Assembly: GCF_024584805.1 (NCBI RefSeq)
Contig: NZ_CP075715.1
Span: forward strand, 7,659,526-7,723,525
Direction of reading: 5' to 3'
Length of the DNA: 64,000 nucleotides
From: Streptomyces sp. FIT100
Lineage (GTDB): Bacteria > Actinomycetota > Actinomycetes > Streptomycetales > Streptomycetaceae
This document shows positions 41,461 to 50,532 of this stretch, piece by piece. Positions within the stretch are counted from its first letter, which is position 1, and each line of letters begins with the position of its first letter. Below the pieces are notes generated by a model that saw only the letters and a program-made list of their open reading frames with translations, did not search any database and had not been told where the DNA came from. Both the position numbers and the translations under genes were made by a program.

Positions 41461-42774
41461 ATGCCGGACCGGGACACGGGCAGTCGGCAGATGATGCGTG
41501 CGCTGCTGCTGGCCGGCCATCTGATGCCGGACGAGAACCTGACGTCCCTCGTCGCCGGGCATGCCGCCGTGGCGGGACTGCACGACGTGGCGATCTGGCT
41601 CTGCGATGTCCAGCAGAGTGTCCTGCGCCGGCTTCCCGGTCCGGACCCCGGTCCGGATCCCGCTCCGGGCGGCTCCGGTACGGAGCTGCCCGTGGACGGC
41701 ACCCTGGCGGGCCGGGCCTTCCAGTACGGTCGGATCCTGTCCGCTCCCGGATCGGACGGCAAGGGTTTCCGCTGGTGGGTGCCGCTGCTGGACGGCAGCG
41801 AGCGGCTGGGCGTGCTCGCCGTCAGGACCGAGGCGGACGACGCCCACACCGTGGAGGACATGGAGTGCCTGGCGGCCCTGGTGGCCGTGGTCCTCGTGAG
41901 CAGGGGGGACCACAGCGACTTCCTCGCCCGGCTCGTGCGCACCCGGCGGATGACCGCGGCGGCCGAGATGCAGTGGCAGCTGATGCCACCGCGCGCGTAC
42001 GCCGACGACCACGTGGTGATCGGGGCCGTGATGGAACCGGCCTACGAAGTCGCCGGGGACGCGTACGACTACGCGACCGACCGGGGAAAGGTGCGCCTGG
42101 CGATCTTCGACGCGATGGGCCACGACACCGCGGCGGGCCTGACGGCCAACCTGGCGGTGGCGTCCTGCCGCAACCAGCGCCGCCAAGGCGTGGGGTTGCC
42201 GGACATCGGACCGGGCATCGAGCGTGTGCTGCTGGAGCAGTTCCACCGGGATGCCTACGTCACCGCCGTCCTGGCCGATCTCGACGCCCGCACCGGGATG
42301 CTGCGGTGGATCAGCCACGGCCACCACCCGCCCGTCGTCATCCGCGGCGGCCGCTGGATCACTTACCTCCACTGCTCTCCGGGCCACCCGCTCGGCACGG
42401 ACCTGGGCCTGAGCGCAGCCGTGTGCCACGAGCAGCTCGAACCCGGCGACCGGGTCGTGCTCTACACCGACGGCATCACCGAAGCCCGCAACCCCGGTGG
42501 ACAGGAGTTCGGCCTCCATGGCTTCCTCGACTTCCTGATGCGGCACCACGCCGACGCCCTGCCCGTCCCGGAGACGATGCGCCGGCTGATCCGCAGCATC
42601 CTCGGCCACCACCACGGCACCCTCCGCGACGACGCCACCGTCCTGCTCCTGGAATGGCACGGCCCCACTCCCTATCCCCCCGGACAGGCCGCAGCCCTGC
42701 TCGGCATCCCGAAGGAGACCCGGCCGCCGCGCCTTGCGGCTGGTGGCCCGGGGCGCGCCGGGCAGCGCGCCTGA
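41461..42774 (+). CDS. GAF-domain PP2C (SpoIIE-type) phosphatase
   Basis: 437 residues. Residues 10-155 resemble a GAF sensor (LLLAGHLMPDENLTSLVAGHAAVAGLHDVAIWL, RWWVPLLDGSERLGVLAV). Residues 180-415 are the phosphatase: EMQWQLMPPRAYADDHVVIGAVMEPAYEVAGDAYDYA, RLAIFDAMGHDTAAGL, WISHGHHPPVVIRGG, VLYTDGITEARNPGG, RDDATVLLLEW. Metal-binding aspartates are present. Likely part of an anti-sigma partner-switching circuit; no anti-sigma factor gene is adjacent. Strong GAGGAGGT site. Confidence 0.9.
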   Translation: MPDRDTGSRQMMRALLLAGHLMPDENLTSLVAGHAAVAGLHDVAIWLCDVQQSVLRRLPGPDPGPDPAPGGSGTELPVDGTLAGRAFQYGRILSAPGSDGKGFRWWVPLLDGSERLGVLAVRTEADDAHTVEDMECLAALVAVVLVSRGDHSDFLARLVRTRRMTAAAEMQWQLMPPRAYADDHVVIGAVMEPAYEVAGDAYDYATDRGKVRLAIFDAMGHDTAAGLTANLAVASCRNQRRQGVGLPDIGPGIERVLLEQFHRDAYVTAVLADLDARTGMLRWISHGHHPPVVIRGGRWITYLHCSPGHPLGTDLGLSAAVCHEQLEPGDRVVLYTDGITEARNPGGQEFGLHGFLDFLMRHHADALPVPETMRRLIRSILGHHHGTLRDDATVLLLEWHGPTPYPPGQAAALLGIPKETRPPRLAAGGPGRAGQRA

Positions 42775-42794
42775 CGACCACCCGTCGCGTGAGT

Positions 42795-42826
42795 GCGGCC
42801 GGGCCGTGACGGACCGAGGGGGCCGC
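42795..42826. terminator. Weak hairpin between convergent genes
   Basis: GCGGCC / GGCCGC arms with extra GC pairing in the 60-bp gap between the phosphatase and the monooxygenase. Confidence 0.4.
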
Positions 42827-42834
42827 TGCCCGTC

Positions 42835-44350
42835 TCAGTGCACCTTGGCAAGATCCTCGGCGATGGTGCGAAGCAGGGTCTCGCCGCAGTCGGCGGAGGT
42901 GTCCGCAGCCCAGCGGATGTAGCCGTCGGGGCGGACGAGCAGGGCAGCGGCCCCCAGATCGTCGGCGCACGTGGCGCGGACGAGGTCGACCCGCGGGGGG
43001 AGCCGGAGGCCGGCGGGGACGACACCGGCCAGATCGAGCAGGACGGCGTGCCCGGCGCGGAACAGCCTCGACAGCCGGGTGGGGCCTCCATCGGTGACCA
43101 GGTCGGCGTCCGGCATGCGCTGCCCGGTGAGCGGATGACCGCCGGACGGGGGGTGGCGCAGGGAGAGGCCGGAGATGAGTCCCGCGATGTGGCGGTTGGC
43201 GTCGGGCAGTCGCAGCAGGTCGATGAAGATGTCGCGCAGGGCGGCCACGTCCTTGCTCGGGTGCGGGTCTGCAAGGACCCGCTGCGCGGAGGTGTGGTGC
43301 AGGACCTGGGCTGCGACCGGATGGCGTTCGGCGTGGTAGCTGTCCAGGAGGCCGCTCGGCGCCCGGCCCTGGACGGCCGCGGCCAGTTTCCAGCCGAGGT
43401 TGAACGCGTCCTGGATGCCGAGGTTGAGACCCTGGCCGCCCAGCGGCGGGTGGATGTGCGCGGCGTCGCCCGCGAACAGGACCCGGCCCGTGCGGTAGCG
43501 CTCCAGTTGGCGGGTGGCGTCGGTGAACCGCGAGGAGTTGTCCACGGCGGCGAGGGTGGTCTCATGGCCGTACACGGCCTGGAGCGCGGTGGTGATCTCT
43601 TCGTCGCCGATCGGGCTGTCCCCGGTGGCGTCCGCCTGGTCCGTCCCGTGCGCCGTGCGTCCGAAGGTGAACCGGTACCGGTCGCCGCCGAGAGGGGCCA
43701 GCACGGCCCAGTAGCCGCCTGCTTGACGGGTCAGGGCGCTCATGTGCCCCATCTGGTGCGGCACCAGCGACGACACGGCGGACAGGCGGATGTCCGCCAG
43801 CACCGCCCGATGGGTCCCGGGCCTGCCGGGAAACGGCAGTCCGAGCAGTTTGCGCACCGTGCTGTGGCCGCCGTCGCAGGCCGCCAGGTAGCGTGCCCGC
43901 GCCCGCAGCCCGTCGGCGGTCACGACCACACCGTCGTCGTCGGACCCGACGCCTGAGACGGCCGTTCCGTGCAGAACCCGCGCGCCGGGCGGCGACCGCC
44001 CGCTCTTCGAGCACTTCCTCGATCTCCCATTGAGGGATCGCGATCGGGAAAGGGTGCCTGGTCCGCCAGGGTGTGCAGTCCAAGGGCACGGGCAGCGCCG
44101 CGAAGTGCCCGCCGACCGGATCACGCGACGCGGCCCGGTGCAGCAGCGGATCCAGCAGTCCGCGCGATTCCAGCAGCTCGGCGGTACGGGGCTGGATCGC
44201 GCCGCCCTTCGCCTGCTCGATGCGCCGCGGCAGCTTCTCCAGTACGAGCGTCTCGACCCCGGCCAGAGCCAGTTCGTACGCCAGCATCAGTCCGGTCGGG
44301 CCGGCGCCCGCGATGACGACCTCGGTCGTGGTCTCCGTCAACACCTTCAC
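42835..44350 (-). pseudogene. FAD-dependent aromatic monooxygenase gene with an internal frameshift
   Basis: The N-terminal part (from GTG 44350: EVVIAGAGPTGLMLAYELALAG, FAD-binding GxGxxG) is in one frame up to IPQWEIEEVLEERAV near 44000. The rest (ARVLHGTAVSGV, CDGGHSTVRKLLGLPFPG, VLFAGDAAHIHPPLGGQGLNLGIQDAFNLGWKLAA, thioredoxin-like C-terminus) continues in another frame to 42835. Removing one base around 43994-44006 would restore one ~500-residue group A flavin monooxygenase (PheA/TfdB, rifampicin-monooxygenase-like). Either a real pseudogene or a sequencing error. The divergent TetR gene is intact and is the probable repressor. Confidence 0.85.
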
Positions 44351-44419
44351 TCCGTCTCGTTTCTCGCCTCGGAGTAAATGTATACCAGGTGCAGAAATAG
44401 CCCCGGGAGAGCTTCCTGC

Positions 44420-44433
44420 TACGGTGTGTGCCG
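44420..44433 (+). promoter_or_regulatory. Leaderless promoter of the TetR gene
   Basis: TACGGT at 44420-44425, seven bases before the GTG at 44433, with no ribosome site. The 82-bp intergenic region also holds a weak TATACC-A-GGTGCA inverted repeat that could be the TetR operator. Confidence 0.5.
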
Positions 44434-45077
44434 TGGACGAAGGCAAGCCAGGGCTGCGGGAGCGGAAGAAGCAGCGGACCCACGCGGCGATCTCCGATGC
44501 GGCGATCACGCTGTTCCTCGAACACGGCTTCAACCAGGTCTCGGTGGCCCAGGTGGCCGAGGCGGCCGAAGTGTCCAAACGCACGCTCTTCGCCTACTTC
44601 CCCACGAAGGAAGACCTCGTGGTGCACCGCCTCGCCGACCACGAGACCGAGATCGCGCGCGTCGTACGGGCCCGCCCGGCCGGTACCGACCCGCTGGCCG
44701 CGGTGCGCGAGCACTTCCTCGAAGGGCTGCGCGAGCGGGACCCGATCACCGGGCTCAACGACCACCCCCAGGTGCGCAGGGTCCACCGGATGATCCTCGA
44801 CGCGCCCTCACTGGTGGCCCGGATGGAGCGGTTCAAGGCCGGCGCCGAACGAGCGCTCGCCCAGGCACTGCAGGAGACGGCGGACGCTCCGGAACTCACG
44901 GCGCGGTTGGCCGCCGTCCAGATCGTCGCGGTCCACTGGGCGCTGGCACAGGACAACGCCGAACGCCTGGCGTACGGCGAACCGGCCGGCACCCGCTATC
45001 CGGGTGCGGTGACCGATGCGGAACACGCGTTCACACTGCTGGAGAACGGACTGGGGCAGCTGACCGCGCAGCGATGA
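44433..45077 (+). CDS. TetR-family transcriptional regulator
   Basis: 214 residues. N-terminal TetR HTH (about 10-60): RERKKQRTHAAISDAAITLFLEHGFNQVSVAQVAEAAEVSKRTLFAYFPTKEDLVV. The C-terminal helical domain begins DHETEIARVVRARPAG and ends in an amphipathic helix. It is divergent from the FAD monooxygenase gene, a classic repressor-target pair. Start GTG 44433 is leaderless. Confidence 0.92.
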   Translation: MDEGKPGLRERKKQRTHAAISDAAITLFLEHGFNQVSVAQVAEAAEVSKRTLFAYFPTKEDLVVHRLADHETEIARVVRARPAGTDPLAAVREHFLEGLRERDPITGLNDHPQVRRVHRMILDAPSLVARMERFKAGAERALAQALQETADAPELTARLAAVQIVAVHWALAQDNAERLAYGEPAGTRYPGAVTDAEHAFTLLENGLGQLTAQR

Positions 45078-45093
45078 CTCCAGGCTCCCGGGC

Positions 45094-45163
45094 ACCGGGC
45101 ACCGGGCACCGGGTACCGGGCACTGGGTACCGGGCACTGGGTACCGGGCACTGGGTACCGGGC
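45094..45163. repeat. Tandem repeat of 7/14-bp units after the TetR gene
   Basis: Three ACCGGGC 7-mers grade into about three copies of a 14-bp unit (ACCGGGCACTGGGT). Lies outside coding sequence. Copy number likely varies between strains. Confidence 0.85.
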
Positions 45164-45294
45164 GTCCGCGTCGCGCGGCGCCCGGCCCGCCTCGGGTGGC
45201 CGACCATCTGCGTCGGAGCAGAATGGGAGGTGTCTCCGGGGTCTTCCCCGGAGTTCGGACGGCACGGGCCGCGGGCCGGCGGAAGGTGCACGGC

Positions 45295-46776
45295 ATGGGC
45301 CGCATGCGCGAGATCGCGGTGGTCGGGGGCGGCGGGGGAGCGGTGTGTCTGCTGGAAGCGCTGTCCCGGACCTCAGGTCCGCCGAGCGCTGTCACCGTCT
45401 TCGAGCCGTCCGACCGGCTGTGGCGCGGCCGCCCCTATCAGCGGGATTCCGACTGCATTCTGGTGAACCTCCCCTCGCGCGCCATGTCGGTCCGCGCCGA
45501 GGACCGCGAGCACTTCGACCGCTGGCTGTCGAGCGGCCACCGGCGACAGACCGGTGAGACCGTGCAGGCCGACGCCTTCAACGCCGCGGCCTTCCCTCCC
45601 CGGGCGCTGTTCGGCGACTATCTGGAGTCGGTGGCGGACCACAGCGTGGGTCGGCTCAGGGGCCGTGGCTGGAGGGTCCGCCTCGTACGGGAACGCGTCG
45701 TTCAGGCCGCTCCGGGGGCCGGGGGCGCCACGCTGACGACGGAGTGCGGCACACAGCACCATGCCGACCGGGTCGTCCTGTGCATGGGAGCAGGCGCGCC
45801 GTACGACGGATTCCGGCTGCACGGAACGGGACCGGGATTCATCCCCGACCCCTACCCGGTGTCGAAATCCCTCGCCGGCATCGACCCGCACGACAGCGTC
45901 GCCGTCCTCGGCACGGGACTGACCGCCGCGGACGTGGTCCTCTCCCTGCACGCCGGCGGACATCAAGGCCCCGTCTTCCTGCTGTCCCGGCACGGGGTGC
46001 TGCCCGCGGTCCGCCAGCAGCCGATCGCGCACACCATGCGCCACTTCACCCCCGACCGCTTCCACGACCTGAGCCGTGCGGGTCAGGTCGGCTTCACCGA
46101 TGTCGTCCAGGTGCTGCACGACGAACTCGCGTCCGCCGGTCAGCACCCGGCCGAGCTCGAGACCGAGTTCGCCCTGCTCCACGAGGACCCCGCGCGCCGA
46201 CTGCGGCGACAACTGGACCTGGTCCACTCGCAGAGCCTCGCCCTGCGCATCCTGCAGCACACCCTGCCCGTCGCCGTCGACGTCTGGCCGCTGATGCCGC
46301 ACCGGGACCGCAGCGAACTCCTGCGGAACCACTATCGCGCCATCCACTCCCTGTGCTGCCCGATGCCGCCCACCACCGCCGCCCGCCTCCTCGCGATGAG
46401 CGAAGCCGGCCAACTCCACATCATGGGAGGGCTGTACGACGTCGGCCGCGCCCGCCGGGGATTCACCGCCGCCACGGACAGCCGACAGATCCACGCCGAC
46501 ACGGTGGTCAACGCCGCCTCCGTCGCGCCGCACCGCGTACCCGCCGCGGCCGCGCCCCTGGTGGAGTCCCTGATCACGGCATCCGCGGCGTCGGCGCACC
46601 CGCACGGTGGACTCCGTGTGGAGCGCCAGACCAGCCGGCTCGTCGCCAACGGCGGGACGCAGGAGTGCTTTTACGCCCTCGGTGACGTGACCTTCGGCGC
46701 CTTGTTCATCACCGCGGCGATGCCCGTCATCGTGAAGCTGGCCCAGGAGATCTCCCGCGAGGTGACCGGGCCGTGA
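45295..46776 (+). CDS. FAD/NAD(P)-binding protein (NAD_binding_9 family)
   Basis: 493 residues. Rossmann start IAVVGGGGGAVCLLEALSR, then the family-typical FEPSDRLWRGRPYQRDSDCILVNLPSRAMSVRAEDREHFDRWL. A second dinucleotide site is VAVLGTGLTAADVVLSLHAGG, followed by SRHGVLPAVR and a C-terminal YALGDVTFGALFIT. Resembles HydN/L-lysine N6-hydroxylase-like proteins of unknown substrate, often near siderophore or antibiotic genes. ATG 45295 follows GGAAGGTG; ATG 45304 is an alternative. Reaction unknown. Confidence 0.85.
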   Translation: MGRMREIAVVGGGGGAVCLLEALSRTSGPPSAVTVFEPSDRLWRGRPYQRDSDCILVNLPSRAMSVRAEDREHFDRWLSSGHRRQTGETVQADAFNAAAFPPRALFGDYLESVADHSVGRLRGRGWRVRLVRERVVQAAPGAGGATLTTECGTQHHADRVVLCMGAGAPYDGFRLHGTGPGFIPDPYPVSKSLAGIDPHDSVAVLGTGLTAADVVLSLHAGGHQGPVFLLSRHGVLPAVRQQPIAHTMRHFTPDRFHDLSRAGQVGFTDVVQVLHDELASAGQHPAELETEFALLHEDPARRLRRQLDLVHSQSLALRILQHTLPVAVDVWPLMPHRDRSELLRNHYRAIHSLCCPMPPTTAARLLAMSEAGQLHIMGGLYDVGRARRGFTAATDSRQIHADTVVNAASVAPHRVPAAAAPLVESLITASAASAHPHGGLRVERQTSRLVANGGTQECFYALGDVTFGALFITAAMPVIVKLAQEISREVTGP

Positions 46777-46777
46777 C

Positions 46778-47548
46778 TCACGAGTCGATGGGGCGCGGCA
46801 GCGGCGCCCCGTCGACATACAGGTCGACGTGCTCGTTGTAGAACGCGACCATGCCCGCAATGCCGTTGGCGTGGACCGTCGGGAAGTCGTACGCCCAGGC
46901 GATGTCCTCGCGGGTGGCGACGTCGCCGTCGAACGACCAGTAGCCGCTCGTCGTCCCCTTGTACGGGCAGCGGGTCACCGTGTCGGAGCGGCGCAGCCGG
47001 GGCCAGTGGACGTGCATGCGGTCGAGGTAGTAGCGGGTCGGCAGGCCGGTCTCGAACAGCTTCACGCAGGACGGCGCGTCCGCCAGCACGATCCCGTCCA
47101 ACTCCACGCGGACACTGCTGGAGGAGCGCAGCGCGTCCACCCGGGAGTAGGGACTTCTGGGGTGGACGAAGACCGGCTCGTCCTCCTCGAACCACGAGTC
47201 CAGCGCCTCCCATGCGAAACGGACGGTGCCGAGCAGATGCTCCGGAGCGCCCTCGCCCCAGACCCACGCCGCACCCTCGCGCACCTCGGATCCGACCCGC
47301 AGGGTGTGGCGCCGCGCAGGCCCGGCGCCCCGTGGTTCGACGTGGTCCTCGTCGGTCAGCGCACCCTCGACCATGTCCTCGACCGGGATGCTGAACTGGG
47401 GATACGGGGGCCACTCCCACACGTACAGGGCACGTCGGGTGTCGAACACGACACGCCCGCCGATCAGCCCCCGGATGCGCCGCGGTACCGGCTCGACATG
47501 TCCGACCGGGACGATCAGGCTCGGGTACAGCACGCTCTCGTCCGCCAT
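46778..47548 (-). CDS. DUF427-domain protein (two repeats)
   Basis: 256 residues with two copies of the DUF427 beta-rich fold: about 25-115 (RRIRGLIGGRVVFDTRRALYVWEWPPYPQFSIPVEDM) and about 140-250 (SSVRVELDGIVLADAPSCVKLFETGLPTRYYLDRMHVHW, CPYKGTTSGYWSF, AWAYDFPTVHANGIAGMVAFYNEHVDLYVDG). The second copy has the canonical CPYKG and VAFYNE motifs. The family has no settled function. Divergent from the dienelactone hydrolase gene. Confidence 0.9.
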   Translation of the reverse strand: MADESVLYPSLIVPVGHVEPVPRRIRGLIGGRVVFDTRRALYVWEWPPYPQFSIPVEDMVEGALTDEDHVEPRGAGPARRHTLRVGSEVREGAAWVWGEGAPEHLLGTVRFAWEALDSWFEEDEPVFVHPRSPYSRVDALRSSSSVRVELDGIVLADAPSCVKLFETGLPTRYYLDRMHVHWPRLRRSDTVTRCPYKGTTSGYWSFDGDVATREDIAWAYDFPTVHANGIAGMVAFYNEHVDLYVDGAPLPRPIDS

Positions 47549-47603
47549 GGACGGTCACCTCGGTTCACTCGTTCCATGTGCGCCCTTGCGCCTCTGCGCC
47601 CTT

Positions 47604-47631
47604 GCGCCCGGGCAACTGCGCCCGGGCAACT
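47604..47631. repeat. 14-bp tandem duplication in a divergent promoter region
   Basis: GCGCCCGGGCAACT occurs twice head to tail (47604-47617, 47618-47631), preceded by TGCGCCC and TTGCGCC short repeats. Could be a regulator site or slippage product. Confidence 0.6.
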
Positions 47632-47751
47632 TCGGCGTCCGTGACAACGGCACCTCTGCCCGGAACCGGGACTCTGGGCATGTGTCTGAAATGCTATCGA
47701 TCGCCGAGATCGACCGGTGAACGGCCTGCCCCCACGAGAAGGAGAACGGTC

Positions 47752-48516
47752 ATGCCCGTCGTGCGCGGAACCTCCGTGGACATCCCCACCCAGGACGGCA
47801 CCGCCGACGCCTACCTGGCCCACCCCGGCGACAGCGCCCCGCACCCCGCGGTCCTGCTCTACATGGACGCGTTCGGGCTGCGCCCCCAACTGCGGAGGAT
47901 GGCGGACCGCCTTGCCTCGGCCGGCTACACCGTCCTGGTCCCCAATGTGTTCTACCGCCACGGCAGGGCCCCCGTGGTCGAGCTGCCCGACGTCATCGAC
48001 CCGGTCCGGCGCCCGGAGATCTTCGCGGCTCTCGGCCCCGTCATGCAGGCCCTCACGCCCGAGTCGGCCATGCGCGACGCGGGGGTGTACCTCTCCTGTC
48101 TCGCCGCCTCACCCCTGGCCGACGACGGGCCGGTCGGCCTCACCGGCTATTGCATGGGCGCCGTCCTGGCACTGCGCACCGCCGGAACCTATCCGGAGCG
48201 GGTCGCGGCCGCGGCCTGCTTCCACGGCGGGCGCCTGGCCACCGACGCCGCGGACAGTCCGCACCTGCTCGCCGACCGCATCACGGCGGAGCTGTACTTC
48301 GCGCACGCGGACCAGGACCCGTCCATGACCGAGGACCAGATCGCCCTCCTCGAAAGCACCCTCACCGCGGCGGGCGTCACGTATCGCAGCGAGGTCTACC
48401 ACGGCGCGCACCACGGCTTCACCCAGGCGGACACCGCCGCCCACGACGCCCAGGCGGAGGAACGCCACTGGCAGGCGCTGCTGGCCCTGCTGAGCCGCAC
48501 GCTCCGACCGGGCTGA
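47752..48516 (+). CDS. Dienelactone hydrolase family protein
   Basis: 254 residues, alpha/beta hydrolase. Nucleophile cysteine in GLTGYCMGAVLALRTAG (typical GxCxG of dienelactone hydrolases), acid in FAHADQDPSM, histidine in VYHGAHHGFTQ. May hydrolyse lactones or esters of aromatic breakdown products, though no such pathway is adjacent. ATG with GAGAAGGAG upstream. Confidence 0.9.
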   Translation: MPVVRGTSVDIPTQDGTADAYLAHPGDSAPHPAVLLYMDAFGLRPQLRRMADRLASAGYTVLVPNVFYRHGRAPVVELPDVIDPVRRPEIFAALGPVMQALTPESAMRDAGVYLSCLAASPLADDGPVGLTGYCMGAVLALRTAGTYPERVAAAACFHGGRLATDAADSPHLLADRITAELYFAHADQDPSMTEDQIALLESTLTAAGVTYRSEVYHGAHHGFTQADTAAHDAQAEERHWQALLALLSRTLRPG

Positions 48517-48695
48517 TACGGCGCACCGCGTGACCCGACGAGGGGCGCTTCACGGATCGGCCGGGACGGGCCCTTCTTCAGACAGCCCGCACCACGCCCC
48601 GGCGCGCATGCGGTCACTGCCCCGGACTGCCCCGGCCCGACCCGGCTCGCCACGGGGCCGCGCCGAAGAGCGCGGGAACGTACCAGCGTGGCCCC

Positions 48696-49853
48696 TCAGC
48701 GAGTCCGGCGGGCGTGGAGACGGGCGGCCTGGCGCGTCAGATGGTCCCGCTCGGCGAGGTTGGGTGCCTTCCGGGCCGCCTCCGCGTACAGCCGCGCCGC
48801 CGTCGCCGGATCGCCGTCGCGCTCGTGGAGGTACGCCGCCACCGCGGCGTGACGGGGCAGCGCGTCGTTCACCGCCGCGAGCGCCGCCAGGCCGGCGCGC
48901 GGCCCGTCGGCCTCGCCGACGGCCACCGCACGGTTGAGCCGGACGACCGGGCTGTCCGTCAGACGCGCCAACTCGTCGTACCACTCGACGATCTGCACCC
49001 AGTCGGTCTCCTCCGCCGTGAGCGCGTCGGCATGGAGCGCCGCGATGGCGGCCTGGGCCTGGAACTCGCCCAGCCGGTCGCGGGCGAGGGCGGCCTGCAG
49101 GATCTCGACGCCCTCGGCGATCGACTCCGTGTCCCACCGGCCGCGGTCCTGCTCGGCGAGCGGCACCAGGCTGCCGTCGGGCGCGGTCCTGGCGGCGCGC
49201 CGGGCGTGGTGGAGCAGCATGAGCGCGAGCAGGCCCGCCACCTCGGGGTGGTCGATCGAGGCCGCGAGCTGCCGGGTGAGCCGGATGGCCTCGGCGGAGA
49301 GGTCGATGTCGCCGGAGTAGCCCTCGTTGAAGACCAGGTAGAGGACGCGCAGCACGGTGGAGACGTCGCCGGGCCGGTCGAACCGCACGCCGGAGACGGT
49401 GCGCTTGGCCCGGCTGATGCGCTGCGCCATGGTCGCCTCGGGCACCAGGTATGCCTGGGCGATCTGGCGGGTGGTCAGCCCGCCCACGGCGCGCAGCGTG
49501 AGCGCGACCGCGGACGACGGCGTCAGCGACGGGTGGGCGCACAGGAAGTAGAGCTGGAGCGTGTCGTCCACCGCGGGCGCGGGCCCGGGCGCCGGCTCCT
49601 CGTCGACGAGGTCCTCACGCCGGCGGCGTGAGGCGTCCGACCGGGCCGCGTCGAGGAACTTGCGCCAGGCCACGGTGGTCAGCCAGCCCTTCGGGTCCCG
49701 CGGCGGGTCGGCCGGCCAGACGCGGACGGCCTCGACCAGGGCGTCCTGCACGGCGTCCTCGGCCGCCGCGAAGTCGGCTCCGCGGCGGACGAGGACCCCG
49801 AGCACGCTCGGCGTGAGGCTCCGGAGCAGAAGCTCGTTCACCGCAGAGGTCAT
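48696..49853 (-). CDS. ECF-type RNA polymerase sigma factor with C-terminal DUF6596/TPR-like domain
   Basis: 385 residues. Sigma region 2 (DFAAAEDAVQDALVEAVRVWPADPPRDPKGWLTTVAWRKFLDAAR) and region 4 (TLRAVGGLTTRQIAQAYLVPEATMAQRISRAKRTV), followed by a long helical C-terminal domain (about 180-380, FNEGYSGDIDLSAEAIRLTRQL and later TPR-like helices), as in the ECF41/42-like group linked to YCII/DGPF proteins. It overlaps the YCII-related gene by ATGA, the standard arrangement for this group. Confidence 0.92.
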   Translation of the reverse strand: MTSAVNELLLRSLTPSVLGVLVRRGADFAAAEDAVQDALVEAVRVWPADPPRDPKGWLTTVAWRKFLDAARSDASRRRREDLVDEEPAPGPAPAVDDTLQLYFLCAHPSLTPSSAVALTLRAVGGLTTRQIAQAYLVPEATMAQRISRAKRTVSGVRFDRPGDVSTVLRVLYLVFNEGYSGDIDLSAEAIRLTRQLAASIDHPEVAGLLALMLLHHARRAARTAPDGSLVPLAEQDRGRWDTESIAEGVEILQAALARDRLGEFQAQAAIAALHADALTAEETDWVQIVEWYDELARLTDSPVVRLNRAVAVGEADGPRAGLAALAAVNDALPRHAAVAAYLHERDGDPATAARLYAEAARKAPNLAERDHLTRQAARLHARRTR

Positions 49854-50269
49854 CGGTGCGGGCACTCCGTGACGGTGGGCGACGCGGCCAGGAACGGGCG
49901 CACCTCGAGCCACTCGTGGATCGGCTTCCCGCCCGCCCCGGGGGCGGCCGACAGCTCCCCGGCCAGCTCGACCGCGCGCTCGTAGCTGTCGACGTCGATC
50001 ACCATCCAGCCGGCGATGAGGTCCTTGGTCTCGGCGAACGGGCCGTCGGTGACCGGCGGGCGCCCCTCGCCGTCGTACCGGACGAACGTCCCCTCGGGGG
50101 CGAGCGCCTGACCGTCGACGAACTCACCGGTCCCCTCAAGCCGGGCCGCGAAGTCGTGCATGTACTGCACGTGGGCCGAGATCTCCTCCGGCGTCCACCG
50201 GTCCATGGGCACGTCGTTGACCGCGGCCGGGGCGCCGCGGTAGTGCTTGAGCAGCAGGTACTTGGCCAT
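49850..50269 (-). CDS. YCII-related (DGPF domain) protein, partner of the sigma factor
   Basis: 139 residues. MAKYLLLKHYRGAPA, WTPEEISAHVQYMHDFAARLEGTGEFVDGQALAP, and the signature VTDGPFAETKDLIAGWMVIDVDSYERAVELA. YCII-fold proteins of this group are linked to ECF42 sigma factors and may sense a signal that controls them. ATG with GAGGAG. The 3' end overlaps the sigma gene start. Confidence 0.92.
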   Translation of the reverse strand: MAKYLLLKHYRGAPAAVNDVPMDRWTPEEISAHVQYMHDFAARLEGTGEFVDGQALAPEGTFVRYDGEGRPPVTDGPFAETKDLIAGWMVIDVDSYERAVELAGELSAAPGAGGKPIHEWLEVRPFLAASPTVTECPHR

Positions 50270-50519
50270 CGTCGTTCTCCTCGGTGCTGGTGCGACCCCC
50301 ATTGTGGTCGCGTTCACTGCGGGGACGGAGCCGGTCACGGGTTCTCGACATCGCCGTCCGGAACTTCCTGCCGGAATCCGTGGACAGGCTGCCGCAGCGC
50401 ACGGCGACGGCGCTGAGCGCCTGCTGATGGCGGCGCGCTGCTGCGTCCGATCGGCTCGTTCCCGGGCCACGCCGACGCTGCTGGAGACAGCCTCACACGG
50501 GGCGGCCGACGGGCCGCGA

Positions 50520-50532
50520 TACCGTCCGACAG
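50520..50532 (+). promoter_or_regulatory. Leaderless promoter of the winged-helix protein gene
   Basis: TACCGT at 50520-50525 and six bases to the GTG at 50532; no ribosome site. Confidence 0.5.
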
